Part shown: positions 46,625 through 57,527 of the stretch, piece after piece | Layout of the letters: each line of letters begins with the position of its first letter | Position numbering within the stretch: position 1 is the stretch's first letter | NCBI GenBank assembly: GCA_028023455.1 | Contig: JAQFVV010012403.1 | Location: 684,001 to 748,000 of the forward strand | DNA: 64,000 nt | Direction: 5' to 3' | DNA from: Epiperipatus broadwayi | Taxonomy: Eukaryota > Onychophora > Udeonychophora > Euonychophora > Peripatidae | Position numbers and translations under genes: made by a program | The notes under the pieces: generated by a model | What the model was told of the DNA's origin: nothing | Seen by the model: the letters and a program-made list of their open reading frames with translations, nothing else | Database searches by the model: none

Positions 46625-46745
46625 TTTTTTTAATCTATATATGTATTTTAATTGAATCACCAGATAAATCTTTTAATTAATTAATAAAACAGTTATTAAA
46701 AAAACGAAAAAGTAAAATCGCCTATCAATCAAGAAAAAAAAACCA

Positions 46746-49311
46746 GTATATACCCTAGGTGGAGAACGTGCAGCCTCCAAGCCGCATGTGTCCTCCATGA
46801 GTTACTTGCATGGCCCTTCATGGAAGCTAGATCTTGTATTAATTGATATTCACTTATTTAGATAATGACAATTTGAAAATTTATAGAATATAAAAAACCG
46901 TATAAATGTAGATTTCAGTAATTACTGGTTGTCATAACCAATTGTATATTTCAAATGATAGAACACCACCTAGTGCAAAACAGTAACACTACTGGATACG
47001 TTACCTGATCTCTACACATAAACCATTTTCTTACTGTTAATGTTCGTAAAAAGACCATTGTGACTTGTCGTTTGTCAAACTTGTCCAATGCTTGTAATCA
47101 TACAGTTGTTATTGTTATATTTATTCTATGGTTTTACTAAAACATGGTGTTATTGTATTTTTAGCAAGTATACATTTTCTTAAAATATTATTTAATTTTT
47201 TTTTTTTACCCATCATGTCAAATTGCAAGAAAAGAAAATTAAATGAAGAAAATAGAACATTTAATGTAGAGTGGGTGTTAGATATTTTCTTCACTTCTGT
47301 GAAAGATAAAATGGTGTGTTTGTTGTGCGATACGGTTTTAACTACTTTAAAAAAAGTGAATGCAAATAAACACTATTTGACACATAAAGAACATAAATTC
47401 TTCAATTTAGAAGGCAAATCTCAACAAGGTGCACTTCAAAAATTGAAAAATGAAAAGCATCATCAACGGGCATCTTAATAAAGAAAAATACCACTGCAGT
47501 TGATGTTACCTACAAAATAGCACAAATATTTGGAAAAAGTGGCAAACCATTTAGTGATGTAGAATTAATAAAAGAATGTATTGTTGAAGCAGTGGGAATG
47601 TTAGATCCAGAAAAAGTTGATAAATACAAAAAATTGGCTCTTTCAAGAAAAACTATAACAGATTGACAGCACAAATTAGCTCAAAATATAACAGAGCAAC
47701 TTCATAATATTATACAAAATGAAGACGTTTATTTTTCAATTGCTTTGGGTGAAAGCACTGATAAAACTGAGTCAGCGCAAGTTTTACATTTTATTCGTGC
47801 TGTAATTAAAGATTTTCATTGTTATAAAGAACTTCTTGCACTGGATACACTAACTGGAAGAAATCATGGTGTTGACATTTTTGAAAACTTTAAAGAAGTG
47901 TGTCATCGATTACAGTTAAATGTTAGCAGTTTAGTCAATGTTTGCACCGATGGCACACCTTTCATGAGAGGCAAAAAAGGATTCGTTGATTTATTAAAGA
48001 AGGACAACTTAAATTCGAAAAATTTGATATCATTTCAGTGCATTTTGCATCAACAGAATCTTTGTGCAAAATCCACGATTTTACAAGACACTCTGGATAA
48101 AGCCATTGCGATTGTAAACTATATTCATGTAAATGCAATGCATCATTGTAAATTTTGGCAGATGCTAACTTTAGACAAGGAAACCTATAGTGTTGATCTA
48201 CCATACTACTGCAAGGTTCGCTGGCTATCAACAGGACAGGTTTTGATAAAACTTTTAACTCTTCAACAACAAATTTTAAACTTTTATCAAGAACAAGAAA
48301 AACCATGTGATTTATCAAATGATGCATTTAGTAGAAACATTGTTTTTTTGAATGATATCATGACAAAACAAAACAATTTAAATGTTTTCCTGCAAGGTGA
48401 AATGAAGCATATATATGAAATGTAGCAAAAGATCCAAGTGTTTTGAAAAAAATTAACATTTTTTAAAACATTGCTCTCTCGCTTGGATATATCTGCAAAA
48501 CACTTCACCAAGCTAGCAAAAATGTTAAATGAGCGGAATTGTGAAAATAAAGCATTTGATGAATAAGTAGGTGTCTTGGATTCTTTAATAGAATATATTT
48601 AAAGATTTTCAGATTTTGACAAACGCACTCCTGCTATGAAACTGGTATTTGAACCACATTTAGTAGATATATCCAAGGCTCTTTATGGAACTACAAATGG
48701 AGTTATTTGAGTTAGGGAGAGATACTATCCTCAAATCCTTTTTTGACATCAAAAAGGATCCCATAGAAATTTGTAAAAATGCTGTTGAATATCCACATCT
48801 ACGAAAGCATGCACACCATTTACTTTCCTATTTTGGAAGTACTTACTGCTGCGAGTCAACATTTTCTCTCATGACAAAAATTAAAACTAGTTTAAGAACA
48901 CAGATTACAGATGCTCATTTAGAGGATCAATTAAGGCTACGTGTTAGGAAACTTGATCCAAATATTCAATTACTTTCAAGCAAGAAACAAATGCAAATAT
49001 CCAGCAAACTTAAATTTTCCATCAGATTGTAAAATTATTTTTTGTATTGTTGCTATGTTAGATTTTTATGATTTAATATTATAATTTTTCTATTGTATTT
49101 CTTTATAATGTAATCAATTTAATTATGATACTTAATGTTAATAATATTTTTATTTGAAGTGGTATTTAATATAATTTTTTTATTTAAAATTTAAAGATCT
49201 AAATATATGTATATGCTAAACGAATATAAAAAATTAAAGCGGCCTCCTTTATTACTGCCTAATTAAAATGTGGCCTCTATGATAAAAAGGTTCCCCACCT
49301 CTGGTATATAG
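46746..49311 (+). mobile_element. 2.55 kb hAT transposon with 8-bp TSD
   Basis: The element spans 46754-49303. Left end cctaggtggagaacgtgcag and right end complement cagaggtggggaaccttttt are hAT-like inverted termini. Target duplications gtatatac (46746-46753) and gtatatag (49304-49311) match at seven of eight bases. It carries one broken transposase reading on the plus strand (47215-49032). Both ends, the duplication and most of the gene survive, so it inserted as an autonomous-size copy and decayed in place. Confidence 0.85.
47215..49032 (+). pseudogene. hAT transposase pseudogene (GTF2IRD2/ZMYM6-like lineage)
   Basis: N-terminus MSNCKKRKLNEENRTFN from 47215, with a BED-like zinc-finger stretch (MVCLLCDTVL ... 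NKHYLTHKEHKF), reads to a stop at 47476. A frameshift near 47465-47475 moves to the next frame, which continues to a TGA at 47664-47666 (TITD before, HKLA after; probably a decayed CGA), then 47667-48425. That frame includes the RNase H-like catalytic region: SIALGESTDKT with the DxxT-type Asp, NVCTDGTPFM, CILHQQNLCAK and YYCKVRWLSTGQVL. More breaks follow, and the C-terminal dimerisation domain is at 48685-49029 (YPHLRKHAHHLLSYFGSTYC ... CESTFSLM). At least three disablements make it nonfunctional. Confidence 0.85.
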
Positions 49312-49544
49312 TTTTAATAATCTTTGTAACTTTGATAAGAAAAAAAAATTTTTTTTCTTTTAAAATATATATATATATTAAAATAATTACAAATTCCTTA
49401 ATAATTTTATCCTATCTATATTAATTAATTCCACCATTACAAGATAAAAAAATAACTTAATTTTCTTCTTATTTTAATCTTTACGGTAGATAAAGCCAAA
49501 TAAAATATAAAAGTCTTTTTGATATATATATAATTAGATTACAT

Positions 49545-50475
49545 AATAATACTAGGAAGGTTAGTATTGAGAGGGGTATAAGACAGGGTGACTCCATATC
49601 TTTAAAAAAAATTTATAGCAGTGCTGCAAGAAGTATTTTGTGGATTAAAATGGGAAGCTAAAGGAATAAAAATAAATGGACATTATTTATAAATCATTTA
49701 GATTTTGTAAATGAGGTAGTTTTTTTTTTTTTTTTTTCAAATAATGCTTTAGAGCTTCAGGGAATGTTGCAAGAGTTATCAGATGAAAATAAGAAAGTAG
49801 GACTAAAGGTAAATGTTAAAAAGACTAAAGTAATGTTCAATGGGTTTTCTCAAAAGATAAAACTAAAGATTGAGTATGGTGAGTTAGAAGAAGTTAATAA
49901 CTACAAATATCTTGGTCAGATTATTACTACAAATGGAAACATAATGGATGAAATTAATTAAATTGGGTTGGAGTGTTTTTGGTAGAAATAACTTAATATT
50001 AAAAGAAAATATGACTATGTGTTTGAAAAGGAAGGTTTTTAATAAATGTATTTTACCAGTTCTTACTTATGGATCTGAGACTTGGACACTTAATAGAAGA
50101 GCAATACAGAGACTTCAGACTACTCAAAGAAGTATGGAGAGATGCACGTTAAGCGTAATAAGAAGAGATTGAAAATACAATGCACGGGTAAGAAAATAAA
50201 CAGGTGTTATTGACATTGTTGAAAGAATTAAAAGGCTGGAGTTAGACTGGACATATTGCTATAAGAGATGATAATAGATGGACAATTGAAATCTTAATCT
50301 GGATTTCAAGAGATTGTAAAAGACCTAGAAAGAGACCATATGTGAGATGGATGAATGAAATAAGAAAGTGTGCAAGGGTGATGTAGAAAAGAGAGGCTAG
50401 AGATTGGAGATGGATTGAACATGGAGAGACCTACTTCCTGCAGTGGATTAGTAATGGTTGACGGTGATGATGACA
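49545..50475 (+). pseudogene. RTE-type LINE, 5'-truncated
   Basis: Starts within RT (RGIRQGDSIS near 49570) and ends with the tail gttgacggtgatgatgacaa. The catalytic FADD position reads FVNE here (near 49700) and a T run of about 20 interrupts the next block, so it is dead. Downstream pieces at 49764-49961 (LKVNVKKTKVMFNGF ... NNYKYLGQIITTNGNIMDE) and 49948-50172 (LTYGSETWTLNRRAIQRLQT) are separated by a 1-2 base frameshift around 49950. Confidence 0.85.
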
Positions 50476-51524
50476 AATAAAAGAAAATTATTAGTGTATA
50501 TTTTATTACATTTATGAATAAAATATAAATGTTATGTGTGTGCATATATTATGTCTATGAACATATATTTACTCCAGTTACGATTCCCTTTTTTTAGATT
50601 TCTCTTTGATTCATCCATGCATTTATGTTTATAGAGCTAGCTGATACTAACTTGTTATGGGGTACGATCATCATCATTCCTGACACCTAAATCCAGGCTA
50701 ATTTTACAATATTAAATTATTTACATGTGTAGCTTTCAATGTGAATAAAATTTATGGCAAAACTAAACTCTTATTTAGCATAATTATTACTATAATCGTA
50801 ATTAAAATAATTAAAAACAATATTAAAAGCAACAAATTTATTTAATGAAAAAGAAAAGAAACCGTTTTTATATTCATTTTTAAAGAGTAAAATTCACCCC
50901 CATAAAGTAAATTTAAAATCTTTCGAAAAATATGTTATAATTTATGAAAATAAAATATATTTTATATTTATTAAATTAAAAACAACATTAGAGATAATTA
51001 AAACAATCTTGAAGCAAAAAAAAAAATCGCCACTTAGATTCTGTTCTGCATACACACGCACGTTTTATTAAAGAATAAATTTAGGTGTGTGTGCGTTCAA
51101 GCTTTTAATGATATCTAGAATATTCCAGAAATAAAATTAAATAATTAATTGTGCAGAAAAACTGAATATTGCACCAGGCGAATTTGCATTGTGGAAATTA
51201 GCCAAGCTGTTATTAAGTCTGCAGAAGAAATAATAAAGTTGTGTGTAAAAAATTAGTGGAAAGGTAAATTAATGACGTAAAGAAAGAAAAGCTCTAGTCA
51301 AGAATAAGATATTTACAGAATTATAGAGTTATAAGTTACTGAGTTAGAAAAGACTTTATAAGATATTAAATTTCTAAGGATATTTGAACTTAAAAGTGAT
51401 CTGAATGATCTTATTCTCAATTAGTAATTAACAAGTTGAATTACTAATATCTTATTCATATCATTACTATTATTCAGAGTAAATAAACTCTTAATAACTA
51501 CACTTTCTTATTGCATTGCCAAAT
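50476..51524. other. No recognised feature
   Basis: AT-rich. 50698-50775 is the second copy of the unnamed repeat at 44340-44450. Nothing else recurs. Confidence 0.5.
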
Positions 51525-51725
51525 GTATACAATCTAATACTAAATCATCCATGCACTTTATTACTGTTACACAATGCTTTATTGACCACCCTCTTTTACA
51601 GTTTCGATTGCCCCAGCAATCTTCTTCAGAACTTTATATCTCCTAGTTCTGAAAAAGATTGCTGGGGCAATCGAAACTGTAAAAGAGGATTGCGTAACAG
51701 TAGTAAATTGAATGGATGATTTTGT
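51525..51725. mobile_element. Foldback repeat with twin hammerhead-like motifs (family 3)
   Basis: About 200 bp, almost entirely an inverted repeat: left arm aatcatccatgca ... ctcttttacagtttcgattg ... cttcttcagaact, an 11-bp centre ttatatctcct, then the complement out to ggatgatt. The innermost 46-bp arms match almost perfectly, the outer parts less well. Each arm carries a CTGA(A/G)-type core. The minus-strand core (51629-51601) is intact; the plus-strand one (51649-51677) reads CTGAAAA. Same head-to-head layout as families 1 and 2, but no sequence similarity. Confidence 0.7.
51590..51640 (-). ncRNA. Hammerhead-like motif (family 3)
   Basis: Minus strand: CTGAAGA at 51629-51623, then A, a perfect 6-bp stem II GATTGC/GCAATC with a TGGG tetraloop, GAAAC at 51605-51601, then TGTA. 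Stem III would be AC/GT around a single T, or pair in a dimer. Stem I is poor (TT with AA only). The CTGAAGAAG...GAAAC order is that described for Penelope-type ribozymes. I rate this as a plausible ribozyme relic rather than a demonstrated one. Confidence 0.45.
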
Positions 51726-52464
51726 ATTATATGGTAAATAAACTCTTGATGTTTTATTTAAGCTTTGTTGTTTCTTATTTATATATATTATAATCCTTTC
51801 TGGTTTACAAATGCAATGTGAACAAGTGCTAGTTTGTGAAACTTTCGTTCCACCATGATTTTTATATTACAGAGTTTTCCATATATTGATAACTACTGAC
51901 ATCTAAGTAAGAATAGTAACTGAAATTCAGATTTGTTACTATTCAGTTATGACTATTAAATGTAAAATTGCAATACAGTATCAACAAAAAGTTCGCTCAT
52001 ATATCATCCTAAAATATTTCATAAAGGATTTTGTGAAAAAGTGTTCTAAGTAGTTTGGATAAATTGTATTTAAATGATATCATGATTATTGCAAATTTTC
52101 AACTCTTTTCTGATTGGAGAAATTTATTTTTGACAGAATCAAGGTAATGGAAGTTACCATTTCCTTGCAGGCAATAGAATCTTTCTTTTTAAAGTAGGAT
52201 TTTTTGTCATTATTCATATATATATATTTACAGTTCAATTCACAAAACCAACAATATGTTACAAACATAATTCTCAAGCTAAATTCTTAAAGAATTATTT
52301 AAACATATTAATAATTTTTATTAGCCATTCATTAGACTAGCGATTGTTTAATAATGAATATTTCTATCTAAGGTACAATTTTAACTACATCATGCAAGAT
52401 AGGGATTGGTTTCTATCCGCTTTTAACAGCTTGTAGAGGGATGTAATCATAAACATATGACTTA

Positions 52465-52590
52465 AGACATGTGAAAAAGTTCTTTGATCCTCAAGATAGC
52501 ACATTTTGTGCTGGACCAGCACTCATCGATTGGTCTAGATCACAATCTCTTACACATATCTTTATCATTGTTCAGTATATTTTTCATTAT
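52465..52590 (-). mobile_element. Family 1 hammerhead remnant
   Basis: Minus-strand remnant: CGATGA for CTGATGA, intact stem II GTGCTG/CAGCAC around GTC, then AAAATGTG. Flanks gtgaaaaagttctttgatcc and gatcacaatctcttacacat correspond to the arm sequence on either side of the core. No terminal part is left. Confidence 0.6.
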
Positions 52591-52849
52591 TAATCATTTA
52601 AACAAAGTTGCAAATAACAAGCATCTCTTTGTTATATCAATGCCAATTTTTTTTTATCCGACAAACGGATTGGCATTGGTATAACAAAAACCTGGGTGTT
52701 ATAAGTTGATTTAAATGATTCAATCTAGCTTGTGAATTGTCTTAGTAATACATTCGGACTTGTTTGTTTGAAGAATTACTTTATACTCTTAATGTCATAT
52801 TTCTGATGAGCTGTAAAATTATTTATGTACTCATTAAAACTATCAGAAT

Positions 52850-55420
52850 GTCAGCAGCATCAACCATTATCAATCCACTGCAGGATGAAGGTTTCTCCAA
52901 GTTCAATCCATCTTCTCTATTCTCTAGCCTCTCTTCTCCACATCACCCCTGCCCACAACTTTATTTCATCCATCCATTTCACATGTGGTCTCTTTTGGTT
53001 TTTTTTTTACAATCTCTTGATCTCTGATTTAAGATTTCAACTGTCCATCTATGATCATCTTTTCTAGCAATATGCCCAGCCCAACTCTACTTCAGTCTTT
53101 TAATTCTTTCAATGGTATCACTAACATCTGTTTGTTCTCTTACCCAATGTATTGCATTTTCAATCTCTTCTTGTTATTCCTAACAAGGATTTCTCCACAC
53201 TTCTTTGGGTGATCTGAAGTCTCTATATTGCTCTTCTGTTAAGTGTTCAAGTCTCAGTTCCATAAGTAAGAACTGGTAAAACACATTTATTAAAAATCTT
53301 CCTTTTCAATCACATAGGCATATTTCCTTTTAATATCAAGTTATTTCTACCAAAACTACTCCAACCAAGTTTAATTCTATGATTAATTTCATCCATTATG
53401 TTTCCATCTGTAGTAATAATCTGACCAAGATATTTGTAGTTGTTAACTTTTTCTAACTCATCATTATCAATCTTTATTTCTATCTTTTGAAAAAATGTGT
53501 TGAACATTACTTTAATCTTTTTACTTTTACCTTTAGTCCTACTTTTTTACTTTCATCTGATAACTCTTGCAACATATTCTGAAGCAATTATTTGCACAAA
53601 TAACTACATCATCTACAAAATCTAAATGACTTAAATAATCTCCATTTACTTTTATTTCTTTAACTTCTCATTTTAATCCACAAAATACTTCTTGCAGCAC
53701 TGCTTTAAAAAGTTTTAGAGATATGGAGTCACCCTGTCTTATACCCTTCTCGATAATAACCTTCCTAGCATTATTATGTAATCTAATTGTTGCTGTTGCA
53801 TTTTTATAAATGTTCTTCAGAGTATGACAGTATCCTGGGACTGTATTTTGATAATCCAATGCTTTAATCACTGAAGAAATTGCTATAGCATCAAATGCCT
53901 TTTTATAATCCACTAATACAAAGCATAATGGCAACTCATATTCATTGATCCTTTCTATAACTTCTCTCAATACTTGGATATGATCCACTGTATTGAAATC
54001 ACTTTTAACTCCAGCTTGTTGTTTTAGTTGATTGAAATCCAAAGTTTTTTGTAGACGAGTTATAATTATCTTGGTAAAAATTTTGTATAAAACTGATAAA
54101 AGACTGATAGGTCTGTAATTTCTAATATCTTCTTTATTACCTTTTTAAAATATTAATACTGCATTCTTCCAATCATCTGGTACATCTTTTATCATTTAGA
54201 CATTTCATATATATCTGCCAAATTTTTTTCTATTTCTTCATCTTCATCTTTTAAGATATTGATTATAATTTCATTCATTACCTGGAATTTTTCCTTTCCT
54301 AGTCAATTCAGAAAATACTTGTTCTTTATTATTATATAATTCTTGATAGAATTCTTCTACCGATTTTATGATGTCATCTCTCTTTTTAATAATAGTTCCA
54401 TTTTTTATTTCTTATTGCAGATATAAGTTTCCTATCAATATCAAAATGTTGTTTTACACTCTTGAGATTTTTATTCCTTCTATAGTTTTTCTTGCTAGTT
54501 CACAATTATATTTTCTTATATCATTATCATTTTTTTTTTTGCACCAGTTTACAAAATCCGTGATATTCAATCCTTCTTAATGCATCATTTTTATATATCT
54601 TCATTTTTCTTCATACATTCTTTAGTCTCCGTATAAATTTTATTAGTCAATTGCTGCTTTTTTCTACCAGCTATTTTTGTTGCAATTTTTAAAAGTGTGT
54701 CACTTATTTTCCTAGCAAATATCAACAACACTACAATGTTTCTAATTCTTTGGCTATGAATATGAGGTTAAAAGATCTTGACAGTGCTAAGTCTGATATT
54801 TAACTACGATTTTTCTAACTTCATCAGCGAGTGTTTGAAGCACAGTATAACCGCTATTAATTTCACTCAAATATGAATCATGTTCGAAATCTGCTAATAT
54901 TTGAAAACAATTTGCAAGTTCTAATTTAAATTTATTAGAATGTTTTTGAAGATTAGGAATATCAACCATGAATATTGTTTTTCTTAATAATTTTTGTCTC
55001 TCTAATTTTGTTTTAACATGTATCTTACATCCCATTAATCGATGATCACTTCCTGTATTGAATTTATTAAGAACATTCCCATCTTAAAATGTATATTTTC
55101 TGTTAGTCAAAATGTAATCCAATTCTGCTGTACCTTCATTTGGATGCTTCCATGACCATTTCTGTTTAACATTTTTCTCAAAAAAAAAAAAAATTCATAA
55201 TGTAAAGTTTTTCTTTTTCTGTAAACTTCACAAGTCTATGTCCTCTCTCATTTCTATTGCCATAACCAAATTTACCTACAGCACTTAGATTTTTGAATTG
55301 TTTATCAACTCTAGCATTAATGTTGTTTGGACTGATCAAAAGCCTTTTGTACATCCATATAAAATTCTCTACTACTGCATCACTATGAGAACTTGTTGGG
55401 GCATAATCTACTTATTCAAC
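52850..55420 (-). pseudogene. RTE-type LINE, endonuclease to 3' tail
   Basis: The longest RTE copy. Reading the minus strand from about 55400: endonuclease blocks GNRNERGHRLVKFTEKEK near 55265, WSWKHPNEGTAELDYILTN near 55135 and the catalytic SDHR within FNTGSDHRLMGCKIHVK near 55035. A linker follows (55035-54787), then RT with FVLVDYKKAFDAIA (motif A) and KGIRQGDSISLKLF (54042-53668), then FVDD instead of FADD near 53625. The C-terminal part (53507-53310) and the tail at 52860 (caaccattatcaatccactg) follow. Several frameshifts. EN plus RT with this tail is the RTE plan. Confidence 0.9.
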
Positions 55421-55645
55421 TTAAAACCAGACTGTATAAACATTATATATAATCAAAATACTATGAAATAAACTCAACAATATTTTAATATACAAATATA
55501 TAAAAAATAATAATAATAATAATAGCTATAACCAGCTTGTGGCAGCGTATCCCATCGTAAGTAACATTTAATAGTTAAAACTTAACTTTTTTTTATATTG
55601 GTATATTATTGAAGAGTTTATTTTGGAGTAGTTTGATTATTATAT

Positions 55646-56236
55646 TTATGTTATCTGATTATTTATATATTTTTGTGTGTCATCATCATCAACCATTATC
55701 AATCCATTGCAGGATGAAGGTCTCTCCAAGTTCAATCTATCTCCGATTTTAGCTTCTCTTCTCCACATCACCCCTACACACTTTCTTATTTCATCCATCC
55801 ATCTCCCATGTGGTCTCTTTCTGGGTCTTTTACAATCTCTTGGAATCCAGTTTAAGATTTCAATTGTCCATCTATTATCATCTCTTCTAGCAATATGTCC
55901 AGCCCAACTCCACTTCAGTCTTTTAATTTTTTCAATGAGGTCAGTAACACCTCGATCCCTTCTTGTTACTCCCAACATGCATCTCTCCATACTTCTTTGA
56001 GTGGTCTGAAGTCTCTGTATTGCTCTTCTATTAAGTGTCCAAGTCTCAGATCCATGAGTAAGAACTGGTAAAACACATTTATTAAAAACTTTCCTTTTCA
56101 AACACATGGGCATGTTTGTGTGTATATATATATACTCGCAATTTTGCAAACTTATTCTATATCCTAAATAGTTTATAGCATTTATAATAATAGGCAATTC
56201 CACACACACATCTATATATTGAATTACAAGTGCCAA
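55646..56236 (-). CDS. RTE LINE 3' fragment with open C-terminal frame
   Basis: A 5'-truncated RTE copy (about 56115 down to 55678). Its C-terminal domain is still open: KRKVFNKCVLPVLTHGSETW near 56080, RSMERCMLGVTRRDRG near 55975, WAGHIARRDDNRWTIEILNW near 55890, then CKRPRKRPHGRWMDEIRK. The frame runs from an upstream ATG outside the element (56234) to a stop at 55646 past the TCATCATCA tail, so the ATG and first 35 or so codons are host DNA. It has no endonuclease or RT domain. This is the youngest RTE copy here; not a host gene. Confidence 0.8.
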   Translation of the reverse strand: MALVIQYIDVCVELPIIINAINYLGYRISLQNCEYIYIHTNMPMCLKRKVFNKCVLPVLTHGSETWTLNRRAIQRLQTTQRSMERCMLGVTRRDRGVTDLIEKIKRLKWSWAGHIARRDDNRWTIEILNWIPRDCKRPRKRPHGRWMDEIRKCVGVMWRREAKIGDRLNLERPSSCNGLIMVDDDDTQKYINNQIT

Positions 56237-56415
56237 ACTAACTCAAACTACATCTTTGATACCATCCACTTTAGATAAATATAGTGATGGTTATTACTAA
56301 TCATTTACTAAACTAGAGGTTATCTCTAGCACAGATATAAACTTCACAATTCAATTAAAGATTAATATATCTGATTTTTTTAAAATTAAGCACACAGAAA
56401 CATGGAGTTATTCAC
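56221..56415. repeat. Half-copy of the 658-1020 foldback family
   Basis: gaattacaagtgccaaacta ... accatccactttagataaat ... ctagcacagatataaacttc matches the arm of the 658-1020 element; the second arm is missing. A second half-copy in the same orientation lies at 56632-56785, and the hammerhead copy at 56505-56585 sits between the two. Confidence 0.65.
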
Positions 56416-56504
56416 ATTTCTCTTTTCTGCTTGTAATATCTTTATAAATATATTAAATAATCTCAGTATTACCACATATTCTTTTAAATTCATGTAAATG
56501 TACA

Positions 56505-56585
56505 ATAAAAGACAGTTGACCCCCAAAATGCATTTCATGCTGAACCAGCACTCATCAGTTGGCGCAGGTCACTATCTCATATATA
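56505..56585 (-). ncRNA. Most intact hammerhead ribozyme motif (family 1)
   Basis: Minus strand: CTGATGA at 56558-56552; stem II TGCTG/CAGCA around GTT with G-T at its base; GAA at 56536-56534; stem III the perfect palindrome ATGCAT (56533-56528); cleavage base T at 56527, giving an AUU triplet. Stem I inner CCAA (56562-56559) pairs with TTGG; outer TGACC (56571-56567) pairs with GGTCA. All invariant core residues of a type I hammerhead are present. Stem III of three base pairs with no loop cannot form in one molecule, so a dimer is required. The surrounding arm is short and diverged from the other copies. Confidence 0.7.
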
Positions 56586-56631
56586 TCTCTTGTATTTGAA
56601 AAATATTTATTTATAATAAATAATTACATAA

Positions 56632-56785
56632 TGAATTACAAGTGTTAAACTAACTCAACCAACATCTTTGACACCATCCACTTTAGATAAATACAATGAT
56701 GATTATTACTAACCATTTACTAAATTAGAGATTGTCCCTAGCACAGATATAAGCTTCAAAATTCAGTTAAATAAAGAAAATAATT
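56632..56785. repeat. Second half-copy of the 658-1020 foldback family
   Basis: gaattacaagtgttaaacta ... caccatccactttagataaa ... tagcacagatataagcttca, direct orientation relative to 56221-56415. Diverged from it at roughly one base in ten. Local segmental duplication is possible, but the intervening hammerhead copy occurs only once. Confidence 0.65.
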
Positions 56786-56880
56786 ATTGATGGTTTGTGT
56801 TTATATTTTAGACGATTCTCATCATCCAGAATTAATTATTAAAAGTTTTTAGGAAAGTTCAAATTTTATTTAAACTTTTC

Positions 56881-57527
56881 AAATACACTTAACTGAAATA
56901 CACAGGCTTATATATACCCTGTGTCTATATATGTAATAGACAGGGTATGAGCACAGACTTTCACATGATCCACCACTCTCCACACTATCTCATAACACTG
57001 ATACACCTGAACACACACATATGTCAAAAAAGATAAATAATCACCAATATACATATTTCATGCTAAACCAGCAATCATCAGTTGGTCCAGATTACCATCT
57101 CCACACATATATGCTACAAGTGCTCAGATATATATTTAAGATAGCAAATCCTCCTACTTCAATGGACAGGCCTCAATCTACTCCACACTCCAACTTTTCA
57201 ACTGTCCATCCAATTGAAAATCTGATGATGGAATGCTCAAAGGCCACCCTGAGGCCGAGATTATTGTCACACCCATGTTGACCTAAGGTCAATCTGACCC
57301 CTCATGTACAGGACATCTGAGCACTTGTAGCATATATGTGTGGAGATGGTAATCTGAACCAATTGATGATTGCTGGTTTAGCATGAAATAGAAATACGTA
57401 TATTGGTGATTATTTATCTTTTCGACATATGTGTGTTCAGGTGTATCAGTGTTATGAGATAGTGTGGAGAGTGGTGGGTCATGTGAAAGTCTGTGCTCAT
57501 ACCCTGTCTATTAAATACACTTAACTG
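56881..57527. mobile_element. Family 1 hammerhead foldback element with 15-bp direct repeats
   Basis: The palindromic core is 56936-57511 (atagacagggtatgagcaca ... ctgtgctcataccctgtcta), arms about 220 bp, centre about 130 bp containing diverged sequence (tgaggccgagattattgtca). Direct repeats aaatacacttaactg at 56881-56895 and 57513-57527 bracket it; alternatively TA at 56934 and 57512 could be read as the duplication. Left-arm ribozyme (minus, about 57090-57025): CTGATGA, stem II TGCTG/TAGCA, GAA, ATATGTAT, A, with stem I TAATC/GATTA, so a nearly intact core. Right arm: TTGATGA and a duplicated GAAATA. Confidence 0.8.

Noticed and set aside
52805-52830. CTGATGA at about 52804 as another hammerhead
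   Set aside because: It is followed by gctgtaaaatt with no stem II closing on GAA and no flanking pairing; chance occurrence.
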